Of a DNA stretch of 64,000 nucleotides, positions 53,287 to 60,696 are shown in pieces. The notes below the pieces were generated by a model. It did no database searches, was not told the DNA's origin, and saw nothing but the letters and a program-made list of their open reading frames with translations. The translations under genes were made by a program, and so were the position numbers. Source of the stretch: Fictibacillus sp. BK138 (GTDB taxonomy: Bacteria; Bacillota; Bacilli; Bacillales; Fictibacillaceae); contig NZ_SGXL01000001.1 of assembly GCF_004216955.1 (NCBI RefSeq), forward strand, positions 2,873,687-2,937,686, written 5' to 3'. Positions within the stretch are counted from its first letter, which is position 1. Each line of letters begins with the position of its first letter.

Positions 53287-54774
53287 TTATTTAGCCAGCT
53301 TAGGCTGGTCTGCTACAAAATCATGTGTTACAGCAAGCGCTTCATCAACCATCGAAAACTTAGCTTTTCTTTTATAACCGTTATAGAAGATCGCTCTCTT
53401 ACGGATCGGGTCCCCTGTGTAATAGCGCTCATATTGAACAAGACGCTGCCCGAAAGCTTCTCCGCATAGATCCCATGCAAGCTTGAACAGTTTCACACGT
53501 TCAAGTGAATCTACACCTTCGCGGCCTAAGTAATATTTATCAATCTCACTTCGGATTTCTGGTGCGTTAAAATCATTTCCTGTCGGTGACATGAGCAAGC
53601 CGCCAGCACCGATGATCTGGATGACTTCAATCGCTCTTGGATACATTTTAGGGAGCATACCGCGAATCGTCTCAAGAGCTGCGGCATTCGGCATTACTTC
53701 ACCAGAAGCAGTCGTTTCATACTCATACTCTGCTACACGCAATAATGAGCGGATTACTTCTACGTTTTGTACGAGTTCACCCAAGTCATTCTGCACGTTC
53801 AGGTATCCATCTACACCGATAGAGTCTGCTAGTTTACAAGCTACTTCTGTTGCAAACGCCAGCTTCACATAGCCTCTAACACCAGACTGGTGAGCAGGCT
53901 GCTGGGCGATCCCTGTTTTCGGATATAGAAGATTAGCAGCTTCCACATTGTTATAGAGGAATACACGATCCCAAGGAACAAGTACGTCATTAAAGACAAG
54001 CAGTGCGTCCATCTCTTCAAAGCGTGATGCGAGTGGATGATCAAACTGCGAGCGCTTGCCGTCCTGCATCGGCTCACGGCAAATGAGTTTAAGTCCTGGA
54101 GTGTCCACAGGCACCGCAAATGCAAGAGCATAGCGTTCGTCTCCAGGTGCGAACCCAGGGAACGAATAGATGATTACCTCGTCCGTTATTGGTGCAAGTG
54201 TCGCAAGCATTTTTGCTCCGCGGACAACGAGTCCATCCGGCGTTTCTTCAACAGCTCCAAGATGTGTGAACATATCCTTTTGCCCATGAGAGTTCTTGCT
54301 GCGGTCGTTCTGCGGATTGATGATCGCGTGAGTTAAGAACAGATCGTTGTCTCTTATGTAGTTATAGTAGTTTTTGATATTTACAGACCATTCCGGATTG
54401 TACTGATCTAAGAACCATCCATTATGCGCCATGCCTGTTACAACAACATTTAAGAAGTCAGGCGTGCGTCCCATGAGTCCAAACGTAGATTTTGCATAGA
54501 TTTCAAACAGCTGGCTTCTTGCCATCATTTCTTCATAGCTCGTCGGGTGCAAGAACGCGTTGTTTACCCTTTCACCCGTTTCTTTGCAAATATGTGTAAT
54601 GGAATCTTGATATTGCGGATCATGCTGCATGTCGTACAGTTTAGCAATCTCTTGAATCGGCTGTTTAAAAACCGGTTCGTTCACAACATCTGTAACTCTC
54701 CTGCCCTCTAACCAAATTTCTGGTGAACGAGATTTTAAAGCTTGAATATATTGAGCACCAGTTCTAATTCCCAT
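53287..54774 (-). CDS. HpaB-family flavin monooxygenase, probable anthranilate 3-monooxygenase
   Basis: 495 residues of the FADH2-dependent 4-hydroxyphenylacetate 3-hydroxylase family: [23 protein letters not shown]-type loop ([15 protein letters not shown]), [20 protein letters not shown] and [14 protein letters not shown]. Placed directly before the 3-hydroxyanthranilate dioxygenase, it most likely makes that substrate from anthranilate, as known for a Geobacillus thermodenitrificans enzyme of this family (EC 1.14.14.8). No flavin reductase partner is encoded nearby. The ATG at 54774 follows GAGGAGG; 25 upstream in-frame codons overlap the promoter region and are rejected. First gene of the unit controlled by the promoter at 54822-54849. 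Confidence 0.85.
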   Translation of the reverse strand: MGIRTGAQYIQALKSRSPEIWLEGRRVTDVVNEPVFKQPIQEIAKLYDMQHDPQYQDSITHICKETGERVNNAFLHPTSYEEMMARSQLFEIYAKSTFGLMGRTPDFLNVVVTGMAHNGWFLDQYNPEWSVNIKNYYNYIRDNDLFLTHAIINPQNDRSKNSHGQKDMFTHLGAVEETPDGLVVRGAKMLATLAPITDEVIIYSFPGFAPGDERYALAFAVPVDTPGLKLICREPMQDGKRSQFDHPLASRFEEMDALLVFNDVLVPWDRVFLYNNVEAANLLYPKTGIAQQPAHQSGVRGYVKLAFATEVACKLADSIGVDGYLNVQNDLGELVQNVEVIRSLLRVAEYEYETTASGEVMPNAAALETIRGMLPKMYPRAIEVIQIIGAGGLLMSPTGNDFNAPEIRSEIDKYYLGREGVDSLERVKLFKLAWDLCGEAFGQRLVQYERYYTGDPIRKRAIFYNGYKRKAKFSMVDEALAVTHDFVADQPKLAK

Positions 54775-54821
54775 ACCATCTGCCTCCTCTATGAATAATA
54801 GATGTTTGAATTTGTAACCAC

Positions 54822-54849
54822 TATATAAGAAAGCGCTTTCAGTTCTCAA
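54822..54849 (-). promoter_or_regulatory. Promoter of the monooxygenase operon
   Basis: On the minus strand TTGAGA (-35, 54844-54849), a 16-nt spacer and TATATA (-10, 54822-54827). The spacer is almost entirely a cre-like site. Confidence 0.65.
54828..54841 (-). promoter_or_regulatory. CcpA (cre) site inside the promoter spacer
   Basis: TGAAAGCGCTTTCT on the minus strand matches the cre consensus TGWAANCGNTNWCA except for the last base. Lying between -35 and -10, binding would block RNA polymerase, that is, catabolite repression. Confidence 0.7.
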
Positions 54850-54856
54850 TAATGAA

Positions 54857-54873
54857 ATTTCATATTATGAAAT
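54857..54873. promoter_or_regulatory. Candidate IclR operator, monooxygenase promoter
   Basis: ATTTCATATTATGAAAT is a perfect palindrome (7-nt arms, 3-nt centre), 7 nt upstream of the -35 box. The same structure, ATTTCAC-AAT-GTGAAAT, occurs upstream of the iclR-type gene at 58911-58927. Confidence 0.6.
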
Positions 54874-54910
54874 TATCAGAAAATTAATTTAATATTATGA
54901 GAATTCAAAG

Positions 54911-55074
54911 GTGCTTTTGAAAGAGTTGATTTGCGCTCCAGGTGCTCGCTTTCCGCGGGGCGGGCGGTGAGCCTCCTGCCGCTTTGCGCCTTTAGGAGTC
55001 TCACCTGTCCCACTCGTCCCGCAGGAGTCTCGCACCTTCCGCTCCAATCAATTTACCAATGAGGAAAAAGCAAC
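54911..55074 (+). repeat. Dispersed intergenic element, copy 7 (inside catabolic cluster)
   Basis: Ends GTGCTTTTGA and AAAAAGCAAC; core begins GTTGATTTGCGCTCCAGG and ends CTTCCGCTCCAATCAA. It is of the same subtype as copy 3. It lies between the TRAP transporter terminator and the monooxygenase promoter. Confidence 0.85.
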
Positions 55075-55101
55075 ATTCATTTAAAACGTAAAACATTATA
55101 A

Positions 55102-55133
55102 GAAAAGAGCCCTTAAACAGAATGGCTCTTTTC
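55102..55133 (-). terminator. Terminator of the TRAP transporter genes
   Basis: GAAAAGAGCC and GGCTCTTTTC form a perfect 10-bp stem with a 12-nt loop, just 3' of the dctM-like stop. It separates transporter and enzyme transcripts. Confidence 0.85.
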
Positions 55134-55137
55134 ATTT

Positions 55138-56421
55138 TTAAAGACCGATCATTCTTGGAATCCAAAGAACCGCATCTTCTAAATATGTGATTAAAAATAA
55201 AATAGCGATCGCTACGACTAAAAATGGCGCTGAAGATTTGACTAGTTTTTCAAAGCGCACTTCAGCGATCGATGAAACGATAAACAACCCTGTTCCTACT
55301 GGCGGTGTTAAAAGACCGATTGTTAAGTTGATGCAGATAATGACACCAAAATGAATCGGATCAATATCAAAGGATGTAACTAAAGGCATAAATACCGGAA
55401 CTAATATGATCAGCGCTGCAATCCCATCCAACAGCATCCCGACAATCAGAAGCATGATGTTAACGAGCAATAAAAACACAAACGGATTTTCTGAGATCGA
55501 TAACATGTTGTCGGCAAATACTTGCGGAATTTGTTCGAAAGCAATCAGCCAGCCGAAGATATTTGCCATCGCAATTAAAAATGTAACGGTCGCCGTGCTA
55601 ATAACCGTGTTGATCATAATCTGAGGTATGGACGTCCATTTTAATTCCTTGTAAAAAAACAATCCTACCAAGAAAGCAATCACACATGCTACAGCTGCTG
55701 ATTCAGTAGCTGTAAAGGCACCGCTTAAGATTCCAAAGATGATAACAAAAGGTACAAGAAGAGCGGGCATTACTTTTACTGTGCTTTCCCACATTTCTTT
55801 TCCCGTTGCTCTTTTGCTCTTCGGAAAATTGTATTTGTAGCCCATATAAGCGATGACACTTACAAATGCTGCTCCGTAGATCAGTCCTGGAACGATCCCT
55901 GCCATAAACAAACCACCGATGGAGGTTCCCGAAAGCGTTCCATAGATGATAAAGATCATACTTGGTGGAATAATCGGTGCGATGATGGATGACGCAAGTG
56001 TTAAGGAAGAAGAAAATTCTTTGTTATATCCTTCCCTTTCCATCTCTGGCACCATAATTTTGCTCATCATTGCGGCCTGTGCATTCGCTGACCCTAAGAT
56101 CGACGCCAAGAACATGTTCGCAACTACCGTCACATAAGCCAGTCCGCCGCGAACATGACCAACAAAAACTTTTGCAAATTTAACAAGACGCGTAGTAATT
56201 CCTCCGCCATTCATGAGCTCACCTGCGAGCATGAACAAAGGAATAGCCAGCAAACCAAAATTATCTAATCCAGAATAAAGTCTCATTGGTGTTGAATCTA
56301 ACAATGCAGTGTTCCCATTCAGGAAAAAATAAACGACTGTAATCATCCCTAGTACAAGGGAAATGGGTATTCCCATCAATAAAAACAGAATAAAAATCCC
56401 AATGATGAGAGCAGCTGTCAT
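55138..56421 (-). CDS. TRAP transporter large permease subunit (DctM-like)
   Basis: 427 residues, twelve or thirteen membrane helices. Family motifs: GLLAIPLFMLAGELMNGGGI, ASILGSANAQAAMMSKIMVPEM and FGVIICINLTIGLLTPPVGTGLF. It forms the sodium- or proton-driven channel of a tripartite carboxylate transporter. The ATG overlaps the DctQ stop by 4 nt. Context suggests import of an aromatic carboxylate such as anthranilate; this is inference. Confidence 0.9.
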   Translation of the reverse strand: MTAALIIGIFILFLLMGIPISLVLGMITVVYFFLNGNTALLDSTPMRLYSGLDNFGLLAIPLFMLAGELMNGGGITTRLVKFAKVFVGHVRGGLAYVTVVANMFLASILGSANAQAAMMSKIMVPEMEREGYNKEFSSSLTLASSIIAPIIPPSMIFIIYGTLSGTSIGGLFMAGIVPGLIYGAAFVSVIAYMGYKYNFPKSKRATGKEMWESTVKVMPALLVPFVIIFGILSGAFTATESAAVACVIAFLVGLFFYKELKWTSIPQIMINTVISTATVTFLIAMANIFGWLIAFEQIPQVFADNMLSISENPFVFLLLVNIMLLIVGMLLDGIAALIILVPVFMPLVTSFDIDPIHFGVIICINLTIGLLTPPVGTGLFIVSSIAEVRFEKLVKSSAPFLVVAIAILFLITYLEDAVLWIPRMIGL

Positions 56422-56969
56422 AGTTCTGCCCCCTTTGTTTTAATAATGTGAACTAATTGGGCAAGTACATGTATGCATGCAAACGTTAAGCCGATCGGTA
56501 CTGCACTGTACGGTATCCACATGGGCAGCAAAATTGCGGTCGACTTTTGGAAAGCCACCCCATCTGACAATATCCATGTATACGTGTATAACAAGATTAA
56601 TACGAGAAACACGATGATAAACACCTGACTGAAAACGGCGATCCACATCTTTACTCTGCGTGGACAATAATCAAGCAGCAGTGTAACAGCAGCCTGAGAC
56701 TTAGTTTTAAGTCCCAGACTCCCACCTATAAAGCTGATCCAAATCAATAGAAACACAGCAACTTCACCTGACCAAGATAAGGGTGAATTTAGGAAGTATC
56801 GAAATGCTACTGACAGGGCTACGATTATTGCTAGTGCGAGCATGAGGATAGCAGCAAGGAATTTCTCAATTCTTGAAACCCCATTGCTTATACTTTGGAT
56901 GATGCCGGTTTCTCCTGTAATCGGGCGTTTTATGTTTTCGTTCATTTTCCCGCCGTAATTAAGCTTCAT
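56418..56969 (-). CDS. TRAP transporter small permease subunit (DctQ-like)
   Basis: 183 residues with four membrane helices and the DctQ pattern LNSPLSWSGEVAVFLLIWISFIGGSLGLKT followed by HVLAQLVHI-type end. It pairs with the large subunit. The start is uncertain: the ATG at 56969 follows GGGGTG; an ATG eight codons later follows GGCGGG closely. It lies 24 nt after the binding-protein gene. Confidence 0.88.
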   Translation of the reverse strand: MKLNYGGKMNENIKRPITGETGIIQSISNGVSRIEKFLAAILMLALAIIVALSVAFRYFLNSPLSWSGEVAVFLLIWISFIGGSLGLKTKSQAAVTLLLDYCPRRVKMWIAVFSQVFIIVFLVLILLYTYTWILSDGVAFQKSTAILLPMWIPYSAVPIGLTFACIHVLAQLVHIIKTKGAEL

Positions 56970-56993
56970 TAAAAACACCCCAATCTATAAAGC

Positions 56994-58013
56994 TTACTTT
57001 CTTACAGAATCTATAAATTCTTGAATCAGCGGATCAGTAGGTCCATATTTTTTATCAAACTCTTCTATATATGGTTTGAAAAGTTCAGGATCAATATCAT
57101 AGATTTCCATTCCGTTGTCAGCTAATTCTTTTCTGAACTCTTCTTCTTGTCCTGCACGTGTTTCAACTGCATAATCGGCTGCTGCTTTTAAGGATTCGCG
57201 GACGATCTTTTGATCTGCTTCTGACATGCCTTCAAACGTACTTTTATTAACCATGGCAACCGCTGGCCACACCATGTGGTTCGTTACTGCTCCGTATTTA
57301 GCCACTTCATAATATTTGTTTGTAATTGCTGCATCTAAGTCCATATCCATGCCATCGATTACACCTGTCTGAACAGCAGAATAAACTTCAGGAAGCGGGA
57401 GACCTTCTGTTGATGCTCCTGTAGATTTATAGAAATCCTGCATCGGCGGACTTGGTGTTACACGAAGTTTCAAGCCTTTCATATCTTCAGGCTTCTTTAC
57501 ATGTTTGTCCTTAAATAGCATTACACGCTGTCCTGCAAACAAATAATCCAACCCTGTGATTCCCTGTTCATCAAGAGTTGCCAGGATTTTTTTGGCCGGT
57601 TCTGATTCTCTTGCCGCGTGTGCCGCCTCAAGATCTTTAAATGCATAAGGAGCAAACCAGGCTGCAAATGAAGGGGAACGCGAACTCGTGTAAGCCGCTG
57701 TAATAAATCCAAAATCTACGGATCCTGATTCGATCTGCTGCATCATGTCTGCTTCACTTCCTAGCTGTGATGAAGGATAGATCTCAAGCTCAATTCTTCC
57801 ATCAGATCGCTTAGAAAGCTCTTCTTTAAATTTCTCAGCTGCTTTATGCCACATGTGTGAAGGCGGCGTAATATGAGCCAGCTTGAATTTGTACGTTTTC
57901 CCATCAGCTGAAGCGTCTCCAGAACTTGCTGAATCTTTTGCTCCGCTGCTGCATGATGTCAGAAGGATTAACGCTAAAAAAAGTGCAAGCACTGCCTTTA
58001 ACCTTTTCTTCAT
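56994..58013 (-). CDS. TRAP transporter substrate-binding lipoprotein (DctP-like)
   Basis: 339 residues. Lipoprotein signal with lipobox LTSC (Cys21). Mature domain is DctP type: LAHITPPSHMWHKAAEKF, ELEIYPSSQLGSEADMMQQI, a conserved Arg in KGLKLRVTPSPPMQDFY that clamps the substrate carboxylate, and GVIDGMDMDLDA. It delivers a carboxylate to the membrane subunits. GGAGGAG precedes the ATG. The cre site at 58042-58055 lies just upstream. Confidence 0.9.
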   Translation of the reverse strand: MKKRLKAVLALFLALILLTSCSSGAKDSASSGDASADGKTYKFKLAHITPPSHMWHKAAEKFKEELSKRSDGRIELEIYPSSQLGSEADMMQQIESGSVDFGFITAAYTSSRSPSFAAWFAPYAFKDLEAAHAARESEPAKKILATLDEQGITGLDYLFAGQRVMLFKDKHVKKPEDMKGLKLRVTPSPPMQDFYKSTGASTEGLPLPEVYSAVQTGVIDGMDMDLDAAITNKYYEVAKYGAVTNHMVWPAVAMVNKSTFEGMSEADQKIVRESLKAAADYAVETRAGQEEEFRKELADNGMEIYDIDPELFKPYIEEFDKKYGPTDPLIQEFIDSVRK

Positions 58014-58033
58014 ATTTACTCCTCCAATACAAT

Positions 58034-58062
58034 TTTATAAATGTAAGCGCTATCATAAAACA
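58034..58062 (-). promoter_or_regulatory. Weak promoter with CcpA (cre) site upstream of dctP-like gene
   Basis: TGTAAGCGCTATCA (58042-58055) fits the cre consensus TGWAANCGNTNWCA at every position. It overlaps the iclR stop codon and lies between a TATAAA -10 (58034-58039) and a poor TGTTTT -35 (58057-58062), the same arrangement as at 54822-54849. Confidence 0.6.
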
Positions 58063-58802
58063 CTAATAAAACCTAGTTCTTTCGAAATGGATTCTGCTGT
58101 CTTCACGACATGATGAATCATAGACGGAGTGTCCTGTCCAAGCATATAAGACACAGGACCTACCATATTAAGCGCTGCGATCGTCTGTCCTGTGTACGAC
58201 TTTATAGGCGCTGCTATTCCATACAGGCCCATCTCGTTTTCGTTGTTGCTGATGGCATATCCGTTTGCTCTAATTTGGGCAAGTTCATCTTTTAGTTTTT
58301 CAACGCATGTAATGGTGTTAGGTGCACGTCGAAGCAGTCCTCTAGAAATAGTAGGTTTAATCATTGAGGTATTGTAAGCAAGCAAGACTTTTCCAGTGCT
58401 CGTACAATATGCAGGCTTCGTATCACCAATAAAGGTAGGGACTTGAACTGAATTTGATGAAGCGACACGCAGAACGAATCGCACTTCTCCACTATCCAGC
58501 ATTCCGATATGTACAGTTGTATTGAACCTTCTGACAAGACCTTCACACAGCGGAAGAGCTTCGGTGTTTATGTCTTGCTGATACATGACATGGTTGCTCC
58601 ATTCTAGAAGCTTCCATCCTAATCTATATTTTTTCTGACTGTCTTGAATGAGTATGCCTTCTGAACAAAGTGTCCTGACCAGGTGATGAACAGTACTTGC
58701 GTTCATATTTAATTTTTCGGCAATTTGCAAGTTTCCTAGTGCTGGTTCATCCTTCGTGAAGCAATTTAATATCCTTGAAATTTTTTGAACAGATGAGATC
58801 AC
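58053..58802 (-). CDS. IclR-family transcriptional regulator
   Basis: 249 residues: winged helix-turn-helix at residues 1-62 (KISRILNCFTKDEPALGNLQIAEKLNMNASTVHHLVRTLC) and an effector domain with TVHIGMLDSGEVRFV, AYCTSTGKVLLAY and ALNMVGP. IclR proteins often sense aromatic acids and control their catabolism. The gene heads the transporter and pathway genes on the same strand. The GTG at 58802 follows GGGGGAG. A palindrome 109 nt upstream is a candidate autoregulatory operator. Confidence 0.9.
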   Translation of the reverse strand: MISSVQKISRILNCFTKDEPALGNLQIAEKLNMNASTVHHLVRTLCSEGILIQDSQKKYRLGWKLLEWSNHVMYQQDINTEALPLCEGLVRRFNTTVHIGMLDSGEVRFVLRVASSNSVQVPTFIGDTKPAYCTSTGKVLLAYNTSMIKPTISRGLLRRAPNTITCVEKLKDELAQIRANGYAISNNENEMGLYGIAAPIKSYTGQTIAALNMVGPVSYMLGQDTPSMIHHVVKTAESISKELGFISVL

Positions 58803-58910
58803 AAATTCTCCCCCTCAAACGGATACGTTTTAGAATGTCAGCTTAAAGACAACCACCCCTTTCAATATGCGTTCATCGTATTGAAAAAGATAGCTTGATA
58901 CAATCGTGTA

Positions 58911-58927
58911 ATTTCACAATGTGAAAT
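58911..58927. promoter_or_regulatory. Candidate IclR operator upstream of the regulator gene
   Basis: ATTTCACAATGTGAAAT has 7-nt arms around AAT and differs from the palindrome at 54857-54873 only in the base next to the centre of each arm and in the centre. The remaining gap to 59204 is AT-rich; no other gene or clear promoter is seen. Confidence 0.55.
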
Positions 58928-59204
58928 CACTTAAAATATTTTTAGAATAATTAGAAAATTTAACGGACTTTTGAAGGATAGCTTTGGCTAGTAAAGAAGA
59001 AGTATAGGTATTGAAGTTCATTTATAGATTTCGTTATAAACTATCAAATTACCTACCTTATTTTTTCCCTTTTCAATGAAAAAATTGTAAACTGTATATA
59101 GCATTTATCTCATATATCTATTACTATATGTAGTAGGATTACTTTTACATGGCAAATAAATTCTCTTCATATTTCATCATTTCATGTTGAAAGAGGTGCG
59201 GGCG

Positions 59205-60353
59205 TTGGACATAACGGAGAGTCTGATTACATATATGGATGAAAATCTGCCAAATTATTTAAACGATTGGCACAAGAAAGTCGTGATCTCCAACCATGAT
59301 ATACATAAGGATAAGGTCATCGAAAATGCTTTGCACATGGTGGAGCTCGTCAAACTTTCCTTACGCGGCCAGCTTTCTCCTGAAAAGATTAAGCAGCTTG
59401 CACATGAAGTTGCCGTTCAGAGGTTAGAAGCAAAAATTAACATTGGCGAATTCGTCTATAACGTAAATTTAGGCCGAAGTGAAATTGTCAGGTTCGTCAC
59501 CGGTTCAGGTATTTCTATTCAACAGCTTCAGCCTGTCATCGAAACGATCAATTCTCTTTTTGATGAGTTCTTGTATCATGCTGTTAAAAAATACACCCAA
59601 TTAAAAGACGCTGAAATCCAAGAAAAAACACACTTTATCGATCAAAGCCATAAAGAGCGCCTTACCATTCTCGGACAGATGTCATCGAGCTTTGTTCACG
59701 AATTCCGAAATCCGCTGACTGCTGTTATGGGATTTGTAAAACTCATGCAGCAAGAAAACCCGCGAATGAAGTATATCGACATCATCAGCCATGAGCTAAG
59801 CCAGCTCAATTTCCGTATCTCTCAATTTCTTCATGCTTCTAGAAAAGGGGTTCAGGAAAGAGATGCAGAGGAATTTGTGCTTGAGGATTTATTTTCAGAC
59901 ATACTAGACTTTATGTATCCGAGTCTGGTAGATGCTGATGTGAATGTGGTACCTCGTATTGACCCAACCATTACTCTCTGGGCACACAAGGATGAGTTGA
60001 AACAGGTTCTTCTTAACTTAATCATGAACTCGATCGATGCTTTACGCCAAAAGAAACACGATCGCCGGATCATGATCTATAGCAAAACCGAGTCAGATTC
60101 AAAAGTACATATTACGATTTCAAATAATGGGCCCGCGATACCTCCAGAAACCATGAAAACGATCTTTGAACCATTTTTTACAACGAAAGAGCTTGGTACG
60201 GGTATAGGTCTGTTTGTGTGTAAAAAAATCATAGAAAAACATTCCGGAACCATCAGCTGTACTTCCGATGAGAACAATACTACGTTCACCATTGTCTTGC
60301 CGCTGCATGCTAAGGTTGTGGATGAACAGCAGCGTGAAATGAAAATGACATAA
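59205..60353 (+). CDS. Sensor histidine kinase, sporulation-kinase type
   Basis: 382 residues, soluble. The N-terminal 140 residues are helical and resemble the HisK_N-type sensor of Bacillus sporulation kinases (weak). HisKA has phospho-acceptor His165 (SSFVHEFRNPLTAVMGF). The ATPase domain has NLIMNSIDALRQ, ISNNGPAIPPETM, EPFFTTKELGTGIGLFVC. No cognate regulator is adjacent. The TTG at 59205 follows AAAGAGGTG; an ATG 21 nt upstream lacks a ribosome site. It is divergent from the iclR-type gene but nothing links it to that pathway. Confidence 0.82.
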   Translation: MDITESLITYMDENLPNYLNDWHKKVVISNHDIHKDKVIENALHMVELVKLSLRGQLSPEKIKQLAHEVAVQRLEAKINIGEFVYNVNLGRSEIVRFVTGSGISIQQLQPVIETINSLFDEFLYHAVKKYTQLKDAEIQEKTHFIDQSHKERLTILGQMSSSFVHEFRNPLTAVMGFVKLMQQENPRMKYIDIISHELSQLNFRISQFLHASRKGVQERDAEEFVLEDLFSDILDFMYPSLVDADVNVVPRIDPTITLWAHKDELKQVLLNLIMNSIDALRQKKHDRRIMIYSKTESDSKVHITISNNGPAIPPETMKTIFEPFFTTKELGTGIGLFVCKKIIEKHSGTISCTSDENNTTFTIVLPLHAKVVDEQQREMKMT

Positions 60354-60381
60354 AAGAGCCTGACACGTTCAGCTCTTTTTT
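60353..60381. terminator. Terminator of the histidine kinase gene
   Basis: AAAGAGC and GCTCTTT, with inner TGA/TCA pairs, followed by TTTTTT; directly at the stop codon. Confidence 0.75.
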
Positions 60382-60400
60382 AATTGTCGTTTAAGAAACG

Positions 60401-60640
60401 CTCGTAAATCCCGAGAACCGCTCGTAAATCCCAAGAACCGCTCGTAAATCCCGAGAACCGCTCGTAAATCCCAAGAACCGCTCGTAAATCCCGAGAACCG
60501 CTTGTAAATCCCAAGAACCGCTCGTAAATCCCAAGAACCGCTCGTAAAACCCAAGAACCGCTCGTAAATCCCAAGAACCGCTCGTAAAACCCAAGAACCG
60601 CTCGTAAATCCCAAGAATCGCTCGTAAATCGCAAGAACGG
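60401..60640 (-). repeat. Array D: twelve 20-bp tandem repeats
   Basis: Twelve consecutive units of consensus CTCGTAAATCCCAAGAACCG. Variants are CCGAG for CCAAG, AAAAC for AAATC and single changes near the right end. The period of 20 is not a multiple of three, and all three minus frames stay open (81-86 codons). These frames encode the same 20-residue cycle and have no ribosome sites, so they are not called genes. It lies in the convergent gap between the kinase and the DDAH-like gene. Confidence 0.92.
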
Positions 60641-60652
60641 TTATTAATCATA

Positions 60653-60681
60653 TAAAAAAAGCCTCTTCCTATATGGAAGAG
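60653..60681 (-). terminator. Terminator of the DDAH-like gene
   Basis: CTCTTCC and GGAAGAG pair around a 5-nt loop, followed on the minus strand by GCTTTTTTTAT; 3' of 60697. Confidence 0.82.
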
Positions 60682-60696
60682 ACACTTCTTAATTCT

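Noticed and set aside
60401-60640. Possible CRISPR array
   Set aside because: Units are contiguous 20-bp repeats with no unique spacers, and there are no cas genes in the window.
60369-60651. Three overlapping minus-strand frames of 81-86 codons with repeated GFTSGSWDLRAVL-like peptide
   Set aside because: All are translations of the same 20-bp tandem repeat in three frames, without ribosome sites. Openness follows from the repeat unit lacking stops.
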